From the NCBI GenBank assembly GCA_012798155.1, contig JAAZNR010000009.1, forward strand, positions 1-5,131: a stretch of 5,131 nt of DNA, written 5' to 3'. The position numbers were made by a program, and so were the translations under genes. The notes beneath the pieces were generated by a model, which saw only the letters and a program-made list of their open reading frames with translations, made no database searches and was not told the DNA's origin. Positions 1 through 5,131 of this stretch are shown here, one piece after another (the stretch's first letter is position 1; every line of letters starts with the position of its first letter). This DNA comes from Thermogutta sp. Its GTDB lineage: Bacteria; Planctomycetota; Planctomycetia; Pirellulales; Thermoguttaceae.

Positions 1-149
1 AGGGAAGCGCCTTTCAGATCGAGGGCGATGATTCGGGCGACCGCGGGGTGGGGCGGCTCCGGTGGCGCAGTCACGCTCCATGGCCAGGCGACGGCGATGC
101 CGAAGAGACTCGCCGTCCACGCCAAGAACGCAATCGCCCTTGGAATCAT
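1..149 (-). CDS. 5' end of a gene for a secreted or lipid-anchored-like protein, cut by the window edge; possible trypsin-like peptidase
   Basis: Reading the minus strand from the ATG at 149-147 gives 49 codons without a stop, continuing past the left edge. The first residues, MIPRAIAFLAWTASLFGIAV, then AWPWSVTA, form a textbook signal peptide: an Arg near the N-terminus, a hydrophobic core at residues 5-21, and a likely signal peptidase I site after VTA (residue 28). A proline-rich stretch (PPEPPHP) follows, then AVARIIALDLKGAS. The frame stays open upstream to a TAG at 311-309, so a GTG at 176-174, giving a more basic N-terminus, is an alternative start. Neither start has a Shine-Dalgarno site. 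From memory, an HPAV-R-I/V segment followed by a short strand and Gly/Ser resembles the opening of planctomycete secreted trypsin-like (S1-type) peptidases. That family call is an inference; the catalytic triad would lie outside the window. Export is much better supported than the enzyme class. No lipobox cysteine is visible. Confidence 0.6.
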   Translation of the reverse strand, partial: MIPRAIAFLAWTASLFGIAVAWPWSVTAPPEPPHPAVARIIALDLKGAS

Positions 150-323
150 TCGTGTTCTGCGTTGCCGAAGACGCACAGGGTGGACATCCCGATCACGCTG
201 CGTCAAAATGCTTGCGAAACGATCCTGCCGGACATGGGACCGGCCCGCGTGTCCCGATTTTACGCCGGTATCGTGGACGGCTTTGCCGTAGGGCTGAGTG
301 CGAGAAAACTACGCTGGCGAGCG

Positions 324-350
324 ATTATCACGACTGCCAAAGGGTGACAA
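324..350 (-). promoter_or_regulatory. Possible sigma70-type promoter for the left-hand signal-peptide gene
   Basis: On the minus strand, TTGTCA (350-345, five of six matches to the -35 consensus) is followed by GATAAT (329-324, five of six to the -10). The spacer is only 15 nt; shifting the -35 by one or two bases into the T-run gives 16-17 nt. The promoter points at the ATG at 149 and would leave a leader of roughly 170 nt. It is a motif match only. Confidence 0.3.
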
Positions 351-503
351 AAAACGTTTTGGCGCTGACGCGCGTGAGCCGCCGGCCGCGCGTCAACCGA
401 GCCTGTATGCCGCCGAAAAACGATACGTCAAGGGGTGCAATCCTTGCGGCATCCATGCTCCTCCACAGCCGTGAGCGGAGGATGAGGGATTCCTTTCGTG
501 GTG

Positions 504-526
504 GGAGAGGCACACGGTGCCTCTTC
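504..526 (+). terminator. Terminator-like hairpin in the gene-poor spacer
   Basis: AGAGGCAC (506-513) pairs perfectly with GTGCCTCT (517-524) around a 3-nt loop (ACG). It can be extended by a G-U and a G-C pair to 504/526. Downstream on the plus strand is a moderately T-rich run (ATCTACTTTT), which suggests an intrinsic terminator for plus-strand transcription. No plus-strand gene lies upstream, so it would end either an unannotated RNA or antisense transcription. The minus strand has no T-run after the stem. Confidence 0.3.
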
Positions 527-668
527 ATCTACTTTTCGACAAGCGGAACCGATCGGTCGAAGATTCCCTGGTGCGATGTCACAATGAGAACCGCCGAAAA
601 TCCTTCGAAGAGCGTTTCGATCCATGCTTTCGGCACATGCCGACTGTGCAGTACACATGCCGGCTCGC

Positions 669-697
669 GTTGCGACCTTGACGAGTTGCGACCTTGA
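669..697. repeat. 13-bp direct repeat, period 16
   Basis: GTTGCGACCTTGA occurs exactly at 669-681 and again at 685-697, separated by CGA. The match is perfect over 13 bases. It lies in non-coding sequence and could be a local slippage duplication or a paired protein-binding site. No known operator is recognised. Confidence 0.85.
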
Positions 698-907
698 AAA
701 GCGGAGTGAGCACCACCCAAGCCAGGGCGGGAAGGTGAATAGGCGGTCCGCGGCTCGGGTACGCGCAGAGCTTTTCACGACCGCGGCGACCGTGCCCGGC
801 TGCAAGGTCCGGGAGTCGATATCCGGAAAACCGAATCGGAAAACGAAACGGCCGCAAGCCTGAAATAGACTCGCGACCGATTCGTGAAGGAGGCGGGAAC
901 TTGAAGA

Positions 908-939
908 CTCGTTTATGTTTCGTACTTGTGCGAAACGAG
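908..939 (-). terminator. Hairpin at the 3' end of the rplM-rpsI transcript
   Basis: CTCGTTT (908-914) is complementary to AAACGAG (933-939). Inside, CGTA (921-924) pairs with TGCG (929-932, one wobble) around the loop CTTG; an alternative register pairs GTTTCG (917-922) with CGAAAC (931-936). It lies about 30 bases beyond the rpsI stop in the direction of transcription. A perfect 12-bp palindrome, GCCGGCGCCGGC at 949-960, comes just before it. No T-run follows on the minus strand, so factor-dependent termination or a 3'-end stabilising role is as likely as intrinsic termination. Confidence 0.35.
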
Positions 940-968
940 ATTCGCCCGGCCGGCGCCGGCGGCAGTCG

Positions 969-1388
969 TCACCGCTTGGAGAACTGCGTGCCGCGACGCG
1001 CGCCTCGTAGCCCGTATTTCTTGCGTTCCTTCTTTCTCGCGTCGAAGGTCAAAAGGCCGGCATCGCGAAGGGGCTTCGCCGTTTCCTGGTCCAGCTTTGC
1101 CAGGGCGCGGGCGATTCCCAGCCCGGCGGCGTCCGCCTGACCGGAAATGCCGCCGCCGCGGACGCGAATGATGACGTCGTACTGATCGCGCCGCCCTACG
1201 ATTTCCAGAGGGCGAATGACGGCCCGTTGGCACGATTCGACGGGGAAATACTCCTCGAAGGGGCGATCATTGACGACAATCCTACCCTCGCCGGGGCGAA
1301 TACGAACTCGCGCCACCGAAGTCGCTTTACGGCGACCGGTTCCCACGAAGTCATTTGCGCCGCTGCCTGGAATCAATTTCGATGCCAT
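969..1388 (-). CDS. rpsI: 30S ribosomal protein S9
   Basis: Encodes 139 residues of ribosomal protein S9 (uS9), a small-subunit head protein whose C-terminal tail reaches the P-site tRNA. Seen in sequence: the N-terminal GTGRRK motif (17-22) and SVARVR (24-29), the family signature GGGISGQ with GIARAL (78-96), [14 protein letters not shown] (120-133), and the canonical C-terminal SKR. A start at the ATG at 1388-1386 gives about 15 residues before GTGRRK, a short extension; the length is close to the usual 130 or so. The start has no strong Shine-Dalgarno site. It is the second gene of the rplM-rpsI pair, 204 bases downstream of the rplM stop, an unusually long gap for this operon. The stop is TGA. 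All core features look intact, so this should be the functional copy. Confidence 0.98.
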   Translation of the reverse strand: MASKLIPGSGANDFVGTGRRKATSVARVRIRPGEGRIVVNDRPFEEYFPVESCQRAVIRPLEIVGRRDQYDVIIRVRGGGISGQADAAGLGIARALAKLDQETAKPLRDAGLLTFDARKKERKKYGLRGARRGTQFSKR

Positions 1389-1408
1389 AGTCCGCCGGTT
1401 ATCTCTTT

Positions 1409-1454
1409 AATGCCTAGTCGAGGGACACAAAAATGCCTGGTTGAGGGACACAAA
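1409..1454. repeat. Tandem duplication of a 23-bp unit between rplM and rpsI
   Basis: Two directly abutting 23-bp units lie at 1409-1431 and 1432-1454. They match at 21 of 23 positions. Each starts AATGCCT and ends GAGGGACACAAA; the differences are A/G at unit position 8 and C/T at position 11. The second unit ends about 20 bases upstream of the rpsI start codon when read in the direction of transcription, so the repeat is transcribed into the rpsI leader. It is not part of either coding sequence. I cannot tell from one window whether it belongs to a dispersed genomic repeat family. Confidence 0.9.
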
Positions 1455-1498
1455 CTTCGGAAAACGAACTTCCTCGCGGCCGCATCCGTGCCGCTAAA

Positions 1499-1535
1499 GT
1501 CGCAATTCGTAACCGTCTTCACCCCTTGCGACGGT
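1499..1535. repeat. Two overlapping, mutually exclusive inverted repeats in the rplM-rpsI spacer
   Basis: GTCGCAA (1499-1505) is the reverse complement of TTGCGAC (1526-1532). ACCGTC (1512-1517) is the reverse complement of GACGGT (1530-1535). The right arms share bases 1530-1532, so only one stem can form fully at a time. The stems are short (7 and 6 bp), and the placement is between cotranscribed ribosomal genes. A role in partial termination or RNA processing is possible but unproven. Confidence 0.4.
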
Positions 1536-1547
1536 AGGAACGATGCA

Positions 1548-1585
1548 ATTTTTCCGGTCGCCGCTTATTTTTCCGGTCTTCGCTT
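1548..1585. repeat. Tandem duplication of a 19-bp unit just after rplM
   Basis: Two abutting 19-bp units at 1548-1566 and 1567-1585 share ATTTTTCCGGTC and CGCTT, with two differences (G/T and C/T) between them: 17 of 19 identical. They begin 7 bases after the rplM stop in the direction of transcription. The unit is unrelated to the 23-bp repeat nearby. It looks like a slippage-type duplication in untranslated RNA. Confidence 0.85.
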
Positions 1586-1592
1586 GATGTGC

Positions 1593-2090
1593 CTACGAAT
1601 TTCGCCCGATGAGCGGACGTCCAAGTGCACCGGTTCCCTTGCGGCCCAGCTCCAAAGGCTCGGGCTGCTGCGCTTGGTGAGGATGCTCCGGGCCGACGTA
1701 GACCTTGAGCTTGCTTAACATCTTGCGGGCGAGCCGATTCTTCGGCAGCATACGGCGGACCGCCTCGGTCAAGATAGCCGCAGGATCTTTCTCGCGACGT
1801 TCTTCGGCGGTCTCGGAACGCAAACCCGAGTATCCCGTGAACCATGTGTAGCGTTTTTGCCGCCATTTCTTGCCCGTAAACACCACCTTCTCGACGTTGG
1901 TGACGATCACGAAATCGCCGGTATCCACGTGGGGAGTGTAGGTCGGACGATGTTTCCCCATCAGGATCATCGCGATATCGGATGCCAAGCGTCCGACGAC
2001 CTTGCCCTCGGCGTCCACCACAAACCATTTCGGCCGCACGACGGCAGGTTTGGCCAGGTAGGTTTTTATCAGGGCCGGTTTTCTTTTCAT
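1593..2090 (-). CDS. rplM: 50S ribosomal protein L13
   Basis: Encodes ribosomal protein L13 (uL13), an early-assembling large-subunit protein that binds 23S rRNA. From the ATG at 2090-2088 the product is 165 residues. Seen in sequence: KTYLAKP (9-15), KWFVVDAEGK with VVGRLAS (21-37), GKHRPTYTPHVDTGDFVIV (45-63), VVFTGKKW (69-76), YTWFTGYSGLR (81-91), and the C-terminal block MLPKNRL with KLKVYVGPEHPHQAQQPEPL (114-146). The frame extends to a GTG at 2159, but those 23 extra codons would translate through a perfect hairpin and show no family similarity, so the internal ATG is preferred. At 165 residues it is longer than the typical 142 or so, the excess being a C-terminal tail after residue 147. 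First gene of the rplM-rpsI operon, divergent from comEC. The Shine-Dalgarno site is weak. Confidence 0.97.
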   Translation of the reverse strand: MKRKPALIKTYLAKPAVVRPKWFVVDAEGKVVGRLASDIAMILMGKHRPTYTPHVDTGDFVIVTNVEKVVFTGKKWRQKRYTWFTGYSGLRSETAEERREKDPAAILTEAVRRMLPKNRLARKMLSKLKVYVGPEHPHQAQQPEPLELGRKGTGALGRPLIGRNS

Positions 2091-2105
2091 TTCAGTCGCT
2101 CGACG

Positions 2106-2128
2106 CACGGGCAAACGGCTTGCCCGTG
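2106..2128 (-). promoter_or_regulatory. Perfect 9-bp hairpin in the rplM leader; possible autoregulatory site
   Basis: CACGGGCAA (2106-2114) and TTGCCCGTG (2120-2128) are exact reverse complements around a 5-nt loop. In the minus-strand transcript the stem ends 15 nt before the rplM AUG, next to where the ribosome binds. Leaders upstream of rplM in other bacteria are known sites of L13 autogenous control, and an L13 leader RNA family exists in Firmicutes. I infer a similar role by position; no similarity to that RNA was seen. Confidence 0.45.
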
Positions 2129-2221
2129 AAATAGAAAACGGTACACTTGACTTTTGCACTGACGAAATACCGACCCTTGCCGGTTAAGGGCGGACCCTCC
2201 CAGGCTCGAGTCGGAACTATC

Positions 2222-2250
2222 AATTTAGAAAACAACGCCCCGCAACGCAA
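2222..2250 (-). promoter_or_regulatory. Possible promoter of the rplM-rpsI operon
   Basis: On the minus strand, TTGCGT (2250-2245) and TAAATT (2227-2222) are separated by exactly 17 nt. The -35 keeps the TTG core; the -10 matches four of six consensus positions. Transcription from here would give a leader of about 125 nt containing the 2106-2128 hairpin. The -35 element lies in the loop of the inverted repeat at 2236-2263. It is a motif match only. Confidence 0.3.
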
Positions 2251-2263
2251 GTGGGGCGGGGCG
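2236..2263. repeat. GC-rich 8-bp inverted repeat immediately before comEC
   Basis: CGCCCCGC (2236-2243) is the exact reverse complement of GCGGGGCG (2256-2263), with a 12-nt loop. An overlapping register pairs CGCCCC (2236-2241) with GGGGCG (2253-2258). The right arm ends 4 nt before the comEC GTG start, so the stem covers the region where a Shine-Dalgarno site would be. In DNA it also spans the candidate rplM -35. A regulator-binding site or a translation-limiting stem are both possible. Confidence 0.4.
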
Positions 2264-2267
2264 AAGC

Positions 2268-4952
2268 GTGAGCGGTCCGGTTACTCAGAGCACCGCGGCG
2301 ACAACGAATGACGCGATCGTGAGCCGAGATGCGTCACACGCTCGGGAACCGCCGCCGATTCCGCAATCGCCGTGGAACAAGCCCCTGGTTCCCGTCTTTT
2401 TCGCCTTGGCGTCGGGGATTCTTGTCGATGCATTCATCGTTCCCCGCTTCCCTTTGTGTTCGCTTACGGACCCCTTGGGCGGCCGGTTATCAATGTACAC
2501 GGTAGCGGGCGCGTTGCTGCTGCTTCTGTGGGGGTTGCTGTTTCATTCTCAACGGCCTGCCGCCTCTGGATTCTCGCTCTTCCTGTCGATTGTCTTCCTG
2601 GGATCGGCCCTCCATTACCGTCACGCGAACGTTTTTCGGCTCGATGAGATCGGCCGGTACGCCCTTCGGGATCCGATCCGGACTGATGGGAGGGCGGCGG
2701 AGAGAGCGGACGATTCTCCAGCCGATCAGGCGGACCGTATCGAGGACCATGCCGCCGCGCCGATTTGCTTGGAAGCGGTGGTGACGGCCGTCCCGGAGCT
2801 GATTCCGCCGCCGGGGCCCGGCAGGCGTCCGTTTCCCGTACCCTGGGAAAACGAACCGACAATGATCTTGCCGTGCCGAGTGACGTCTGTTCGAGACGGC
2901 TCGGCTTGGCGGCCGGCATCGGGGCGGATTTACGTTTATGTTACAGGGATTGCGCGAGGGCCTTTGCCGGGAGATCGGATTCGGCTTACGGGACAGATCA
3001 TCGGACCGCGGGCGCCTGCCAACCCCGGGGAATTCGATCTCCGCAGTCATCGACGCGCGGATCGCGTCCTCGCGCAGGTCTACGGCACTGTCGGGCAGGG
3101 CGTCCAGGTGGTTCAGCGAGGGTCTCTCTGGGACCCGCGGCGGTCCTTGGCGGTGGTTCGCCTCGCCGCCGCCGACGCCCTGGATCGGTACATCTCCCCG
3201 CCCCAAGCGGCATTGGCCAAGGCATTGCTTCTGGGCATTCGTCGCGAAGTGGACGACGAGTTCGAGGAGCAGTTGCTCCGGACGGGGACGATTCATCTGC
3301 TCGCCATTTCGGGGCTGCATGTCGGCATCTTTGCCGGTGTCGTGGTGTTCGCTCTGCGACGGTTGAGAGTGCGACCCCGCGTACGTTATCTGACGGCGGT
3401 TGTCGCCGTGGCGGCCTACCTTGCCGTGAGCGGCGGGCAGCCTCCGGCCGTCCGGGCGGCGATCATCCTGGGCACCTATTTTTTCGGCAAAGCGATTCTA
3501 CGGCGGTCCTCCGGTTGGAATTCTCTGGCCTTGGCCGGAATCGTCGTACTGGCCTGCAATCCTTGCGATCTTTTCCGGGTAGGCCCGCAACTGTCCTTTC
3601 TCAGCGCGGCGGTCCTGATCGCCTTCGGGCGGAGAATCCTGCGGGAAGAATCCGTGGACCCGCTGGAGAGGCTGATTCTCGAGTCCCGCCCCGGATGGCA
3701 GCGGTTTTTGATCGGGCTGGGGAAAGCGGCGGGGCAATCCTTCGCGATCAGCGCCGTCTTGTGTTCCGTGACCGCCCCGCTGGTCATGGCTCGTTTTCAC
3801 GTCGCTGCGCCGATGGGGATGATTCTCACGCCGCTCTTGCTGCCGTTTCTGTCGCTGGTCCTTGCGGCCGGCTTTCTGCTGATGCTGATCGGTCCGTGGT
3901 GCGGGCCGATCGCTTGGTTGTGCGGCACGGCGTGCGATGCGACGCTGCACTTGATCCGGCTGATGGTCGAGCTTGGCAGTGCGGTCCCTTACGGATCGCT
4001 GTGGCTCCCCGGGCCGCCCGATTGGTGGCTGATCGGCCTCTACGCGATTGGCGGGGCGGGGGTGTTCGTGACGCATCCTCGCGTCAACAGAGGCGTTTTT
4101 GCGGCCGCCCTGGCGTCGTGGGGACTGCTGCTGTTCTCCTATGAGTTCGTGTCCTTGCGCCAGTCCCGCGGACATTTGGAATGCACGGTGTTGTCGGTAG
4201 GACACGGGGAGGCCGTCCCCATTCATCTCCCGGACGGCAGGACGCTGCTTTACGACGCCGGCAAGCTGCTGGGGGATCGAATGGCCGCTCGGACCGTCGC
4301 CCATTACTTGTGGCATCGAGGAATCACCCACATCGACGCGATCGTGATTTCGCACGCCGACTTGGATCATTACAACGCCGTCCCCAAGCTGACGGAGTAC
4401 TTATCGATCGGCGTCATCTATGTCGAACCCCGCATGCCCCAATCCAAGGAACCGTTCGTAAGAGAACTGATCGAGCTGGTTCATCGGAAAGGGATCCCTC
4501 TGAAGACGCTGGCGGAAGGTTGCGAGGCCCGGCCGGCGGAAGGCCTGCATATCTCGGTGCTGCATCCGCCCGCGGATTGGCCTGAAAGGGACGACAATGC
4601 TCGCAGCTTGGTCCTCCGGTTGCAATTCGGGGGGGAATCGCTGCTGCTAACGGGCGATTTGGACGGCCGCGGCGTGGAACGGCTCCTCGAGCATCCGGAG
4701 GCGGCCTGTTCGGTCTTGGTCGCACCGCATCACGGCAGCAAGAACGGCAATCCGCCCTCGCTCGCGCAACGCCTTCGCCCGCGAATTGTGGTGATGAGCA
4801 ACGCGATACCGCCGGCGCGAAGCGTGTCCGAGTCCTATCGTGCGGCAGGCTGCCGCATCTATGAAACGCGACGTGACGGCGCGGTGACGATTGTTTTGGG
4901 CGGTCGCCAAGCGGAGATTCGACCGTTCCACCGCGGCAAGGACTCCGGATGA
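2268..4952 (+). CDS. comEC: ComEC/Rec2-family DNA-uptake channel protein
   Basis: Encodes 894 residues of the ComEC/Rec2 inner-membrane protein that carries single-stranded transforming DNA into the cytoplasm. Three domains are seen in order. Residues 40-118 hold three membrane segments, followed by the extracytoplasmic DUF4131/OB-fold-like region (about 160-275, with NPGEFDLR at 252-259). The Competence membrane domain spans about 315-625, with LLAISGLHVG (344-353), GGQPPAVRAAI (389-399), NPCDLFRVGPQLSF (431-444) and several later helices. A C-terminal metallo-beta-lactamase-like domain covers about 637-885, with HADLDH (696-701), TGD (795-797) and PHHGS (820-824). The first motif, usually DVGQGD, reads SVGHGE (643-648). 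Cys167 and Cys203 might correspond to the OB-region disulfide known in Bacillus. The start is GTG at 2268, the first possible after an in-frame TAG at 2226; GTG at 2319 is the alternative. Domains are complete and undamaged. It is divergent from rplM and no other com gene is visible. Whether it supports competence here is unknown. Confidence 0.95.
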   Translation: MSGPVTQSTAATTNDAIVSRDASHAREPPPIPQSPWNKPLVPVFFALASGILVDAFIVPRFPLCSLTDPLGGRLSMYTVAGALLLLLWGLLFHSQRPAASGFSLFLSIVFLGSALHYRHANVFRLDEIGRYALRDPIRTDGRAAERADDSPADQADRIEDHAAAPICLEAVVTAVPELIPPPGPGRRPFPVPWENEPTMILPCRVTSVRDGSAWRPASGRIYVYVTGIARGPLPGDRIRLTGQIIGPRAPANPGEFDLRSHRRADRVLAQVYGTVGQGVQVVQRGSLWDPRRSLAVVRLAAADALDRYISPPQAALAKALLLGIRREVDDEFEEQLLRTGTIHLLAISGLHVGIFAGVVVFALRRLRVRPRVRYLTAVVAVAAYLAVSGGQPPAVRAAIILGTYFFGKAILRRSSGWNSLALAGIVVLACNPCDLFRVGPQLSFLSAAVLIAFGRRILREESVDPLERLILESRPGWQRFLIGLGKAAGQSFAISAVLCSVTAPLVMARFHVAAPMGMILTPLLLPFLSLVLAAGFLLMLIGPWCGPIAWLCGTACDATLHLIRLMVELGSAVPYGSLWLPGPPDWWLIGLYAIGGAGVFVTHPRVNRGVFAAALASWGLLLFSYEFVSLRQSRGHLECTVLSVGHGEAVPIHLPDGRTLLYDAGKLLGDRMAARTVAHYLWHRGITHIDAIVISHADLDHYNAVPKLTEYLSIGVIYVEPRMPQSKEPFVRELIELVHRKGIPLKTLAEGCEARPAEGLHISVLHPPADWPERDDNARSLVLRLQFGGESLLLTGDLDGRGVERLLEHPEAACSVLVAPHHGSKNGNPPSLAQRLRPRIVVMSNAIPPARSVSESYRAAGCRIYETRRDGAVTIVLGGRQAEIRPFHRGKDSG

Positions 4953-5131
4953 GTCGCGGCGAGTCCCCCTGCCGCCCGGACCTCTCGGTCGGGGCGAGAG
5001 AACCGCGAACTCCGGCGGCAACCGGCCGATTCCCCGGCCGGGCACCCTCCGCCGCGTCCGGTTTTAGCCTCAATGGCTCAGAGCCTGTCTTCAAATGTAA
5101 TTCCGTACCGCGGTTGTCTCAAACCGGTTGA
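4953..5131. other. Sequence downstream of comEC: small hairpins, no convincing gene
   Basis: Two short perfect stems follow the comEC stop. CTCTCG (4982-4987) pairs with CGAGAG (4995-5000) around 7 nt, and CCGGCCG (5022-5028) pairs with CGGCCGG (5035-5041) around 6 nt. Neither is followed at once by a T-run (the nearest, TTTT, is at 5062-5065), so an intrinsic comEC terminator is not clear. A 60-codon frame starts at an ATG overlapping the comEC stop (ATGA at 4949) and ends at 5131. Its Arg/Pro/Ser-rich product has no recognisable motif and I do not call it. GGCTCAGAGCC (5075-5085) is a small palindrome. Confidence 0.4.

Larger units (their letters stand above)
150..968. other. Gene-poor spacer between the left-hand gene and rpsI
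   Basis: About 820 bases with no reading frame I would call a gene. Open frames exist on both strands, the longest on plus at 62-697, but their products are Arg/Ser/Cys/Pro-rich, lack recognisable motifs and hydrophobic-core patterning, and overlap one another. The stretch is flanked by the 5' end of one minus-strand gene and the 3' end of another, so it should hold the promoter and leader of the left gene and the 3' end of the rpsI transcript. I see no tRNA or rRNA. Listed separately: a promoter candidate, a terminator-like hairpin at 504-526, a 13-bp direct repeat at 669-697 and a hairpin at 908-939. A 9-bp direct repeat (CACATGCCG at 634-642 and 654-662) is also present. Confidence 0.6.

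Noticed and set aside
62..697. A 211-codon plus-strand open frame
   Set aside because: It starts antisense to the left-hand signal-peptide gene; the product is rich in Arg, Ser and Cys, with no domain pattern or ribosome-binding site.
428..805. A 125-codon minus-strand open frame in the gene-poor spacer
   Set aside because: No recognisable motif, no plausible start site, and low-information composition with overlapping alternatives in other frames.
887..1140. AAGGAGG at 887-893 placed 7 nt before a TTG (901) opening a 79-codon plus-strand frame
   Set aside because: The Shine-Dalgarno match is perfect, but more than two thirds of the frame is exactly antisense to rpsI and the product has no family features. 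The real genes here do not rely on strong Shine-Dalgarno sites, so the match is probably chance.
2091..2159. A 23-codon N-terminal extension of L13 from the GTG at 2159
   Set aside because: L13 proteins normally begin close to the KTYLAKP segment; the extension has no similarity and overlaps the leader hairpin.
2147..2175. A TTGACT -35-like hexamer on the plus strand as a comEC promoter
   Set aside because: No acceptable -10 hexamer occurs at 16-18 nt downstream.
2765..4144. A 459-codon plus-strand frame inside comEC
   Set aside because: It is a shifted frame of comEC with an Arg/Gly/Ser-rich product; the comEC frame carries all expected family motifs over the same bases.
4949..5131. A 60-codon frame overlapping the comEC stop by ATGA
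   Set aside because: The overlap looks like translational coupling, but the product is Arg/Pro/Ser-rich, spans two hairpins and has no recognisable feature.
5080..5131. Sequence near the right edge vaguely like an insertion-sequence end (GAGCCTGTCT)
   Set aside because: The likeness is from memory only; no matching inverted end, target duplication or transposase is visible.

Overview
This GC-rich window reads as bacterial chromosome, most likely from a planctomycete. The basis is the style of the ribosomal proteins (S9 ending [15 protein letters not shown]13 with a proline-rich C-terminal tail), poor Shine-Dalgarno sites before the real genes, and long gene-poor spacers. The phylum call is an inference from remembered family features and was not tested by a search.

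Layout from left to right. Positions 1-149 (minus strand) hold the first 49 codons of a gene that runs off the left edge. It starts with a clear signal peptide and may be a secreted trypsin-like peptidase. Positions 150-968 carry no convincing gene: there is a possible promoter for the left-hand gene, a terminator-like hairpin, a 13-bp direct repeat, and hairpins at the 3' end of rpsI. Positions 969-1388 (minus) are rpsI (ribosomal protein S9) and 1593-2090 (minus) are rplM (L13). They form the usual rplM-rpsI operon, transcribed leftwards. The 204-bp spacer between them is long and holds two unrelated short tandem duplications plus overlapping inverted repeats. Positions 2091-2267 form a divergent control region with a perfect 9-bp hairpin just ahead of rplM, a possible rplM promoter, and a GC-rich inverted repeat touching the comEC start. 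Positions 2268-4952 (plus) are a full-length comEC, the inner-membrane DNA-uptake channel with a C-terminal metallo-beta-lactamase domain. Positions 4953-5131 hold two small hairpins and no convincing gene.

rplM and rpsI supply neighbouring large- and small-subunit ribosomal proteins. comEC is divergent from them and functionally unrelated; no other competence gene is visible. I did not find a convincing new system. The items most worth checking are the L13 leader hairpin, the duplicated repeats inside the ribosomal operon, and the altered first metal-region motif of the ComEC nuclease-like domain.
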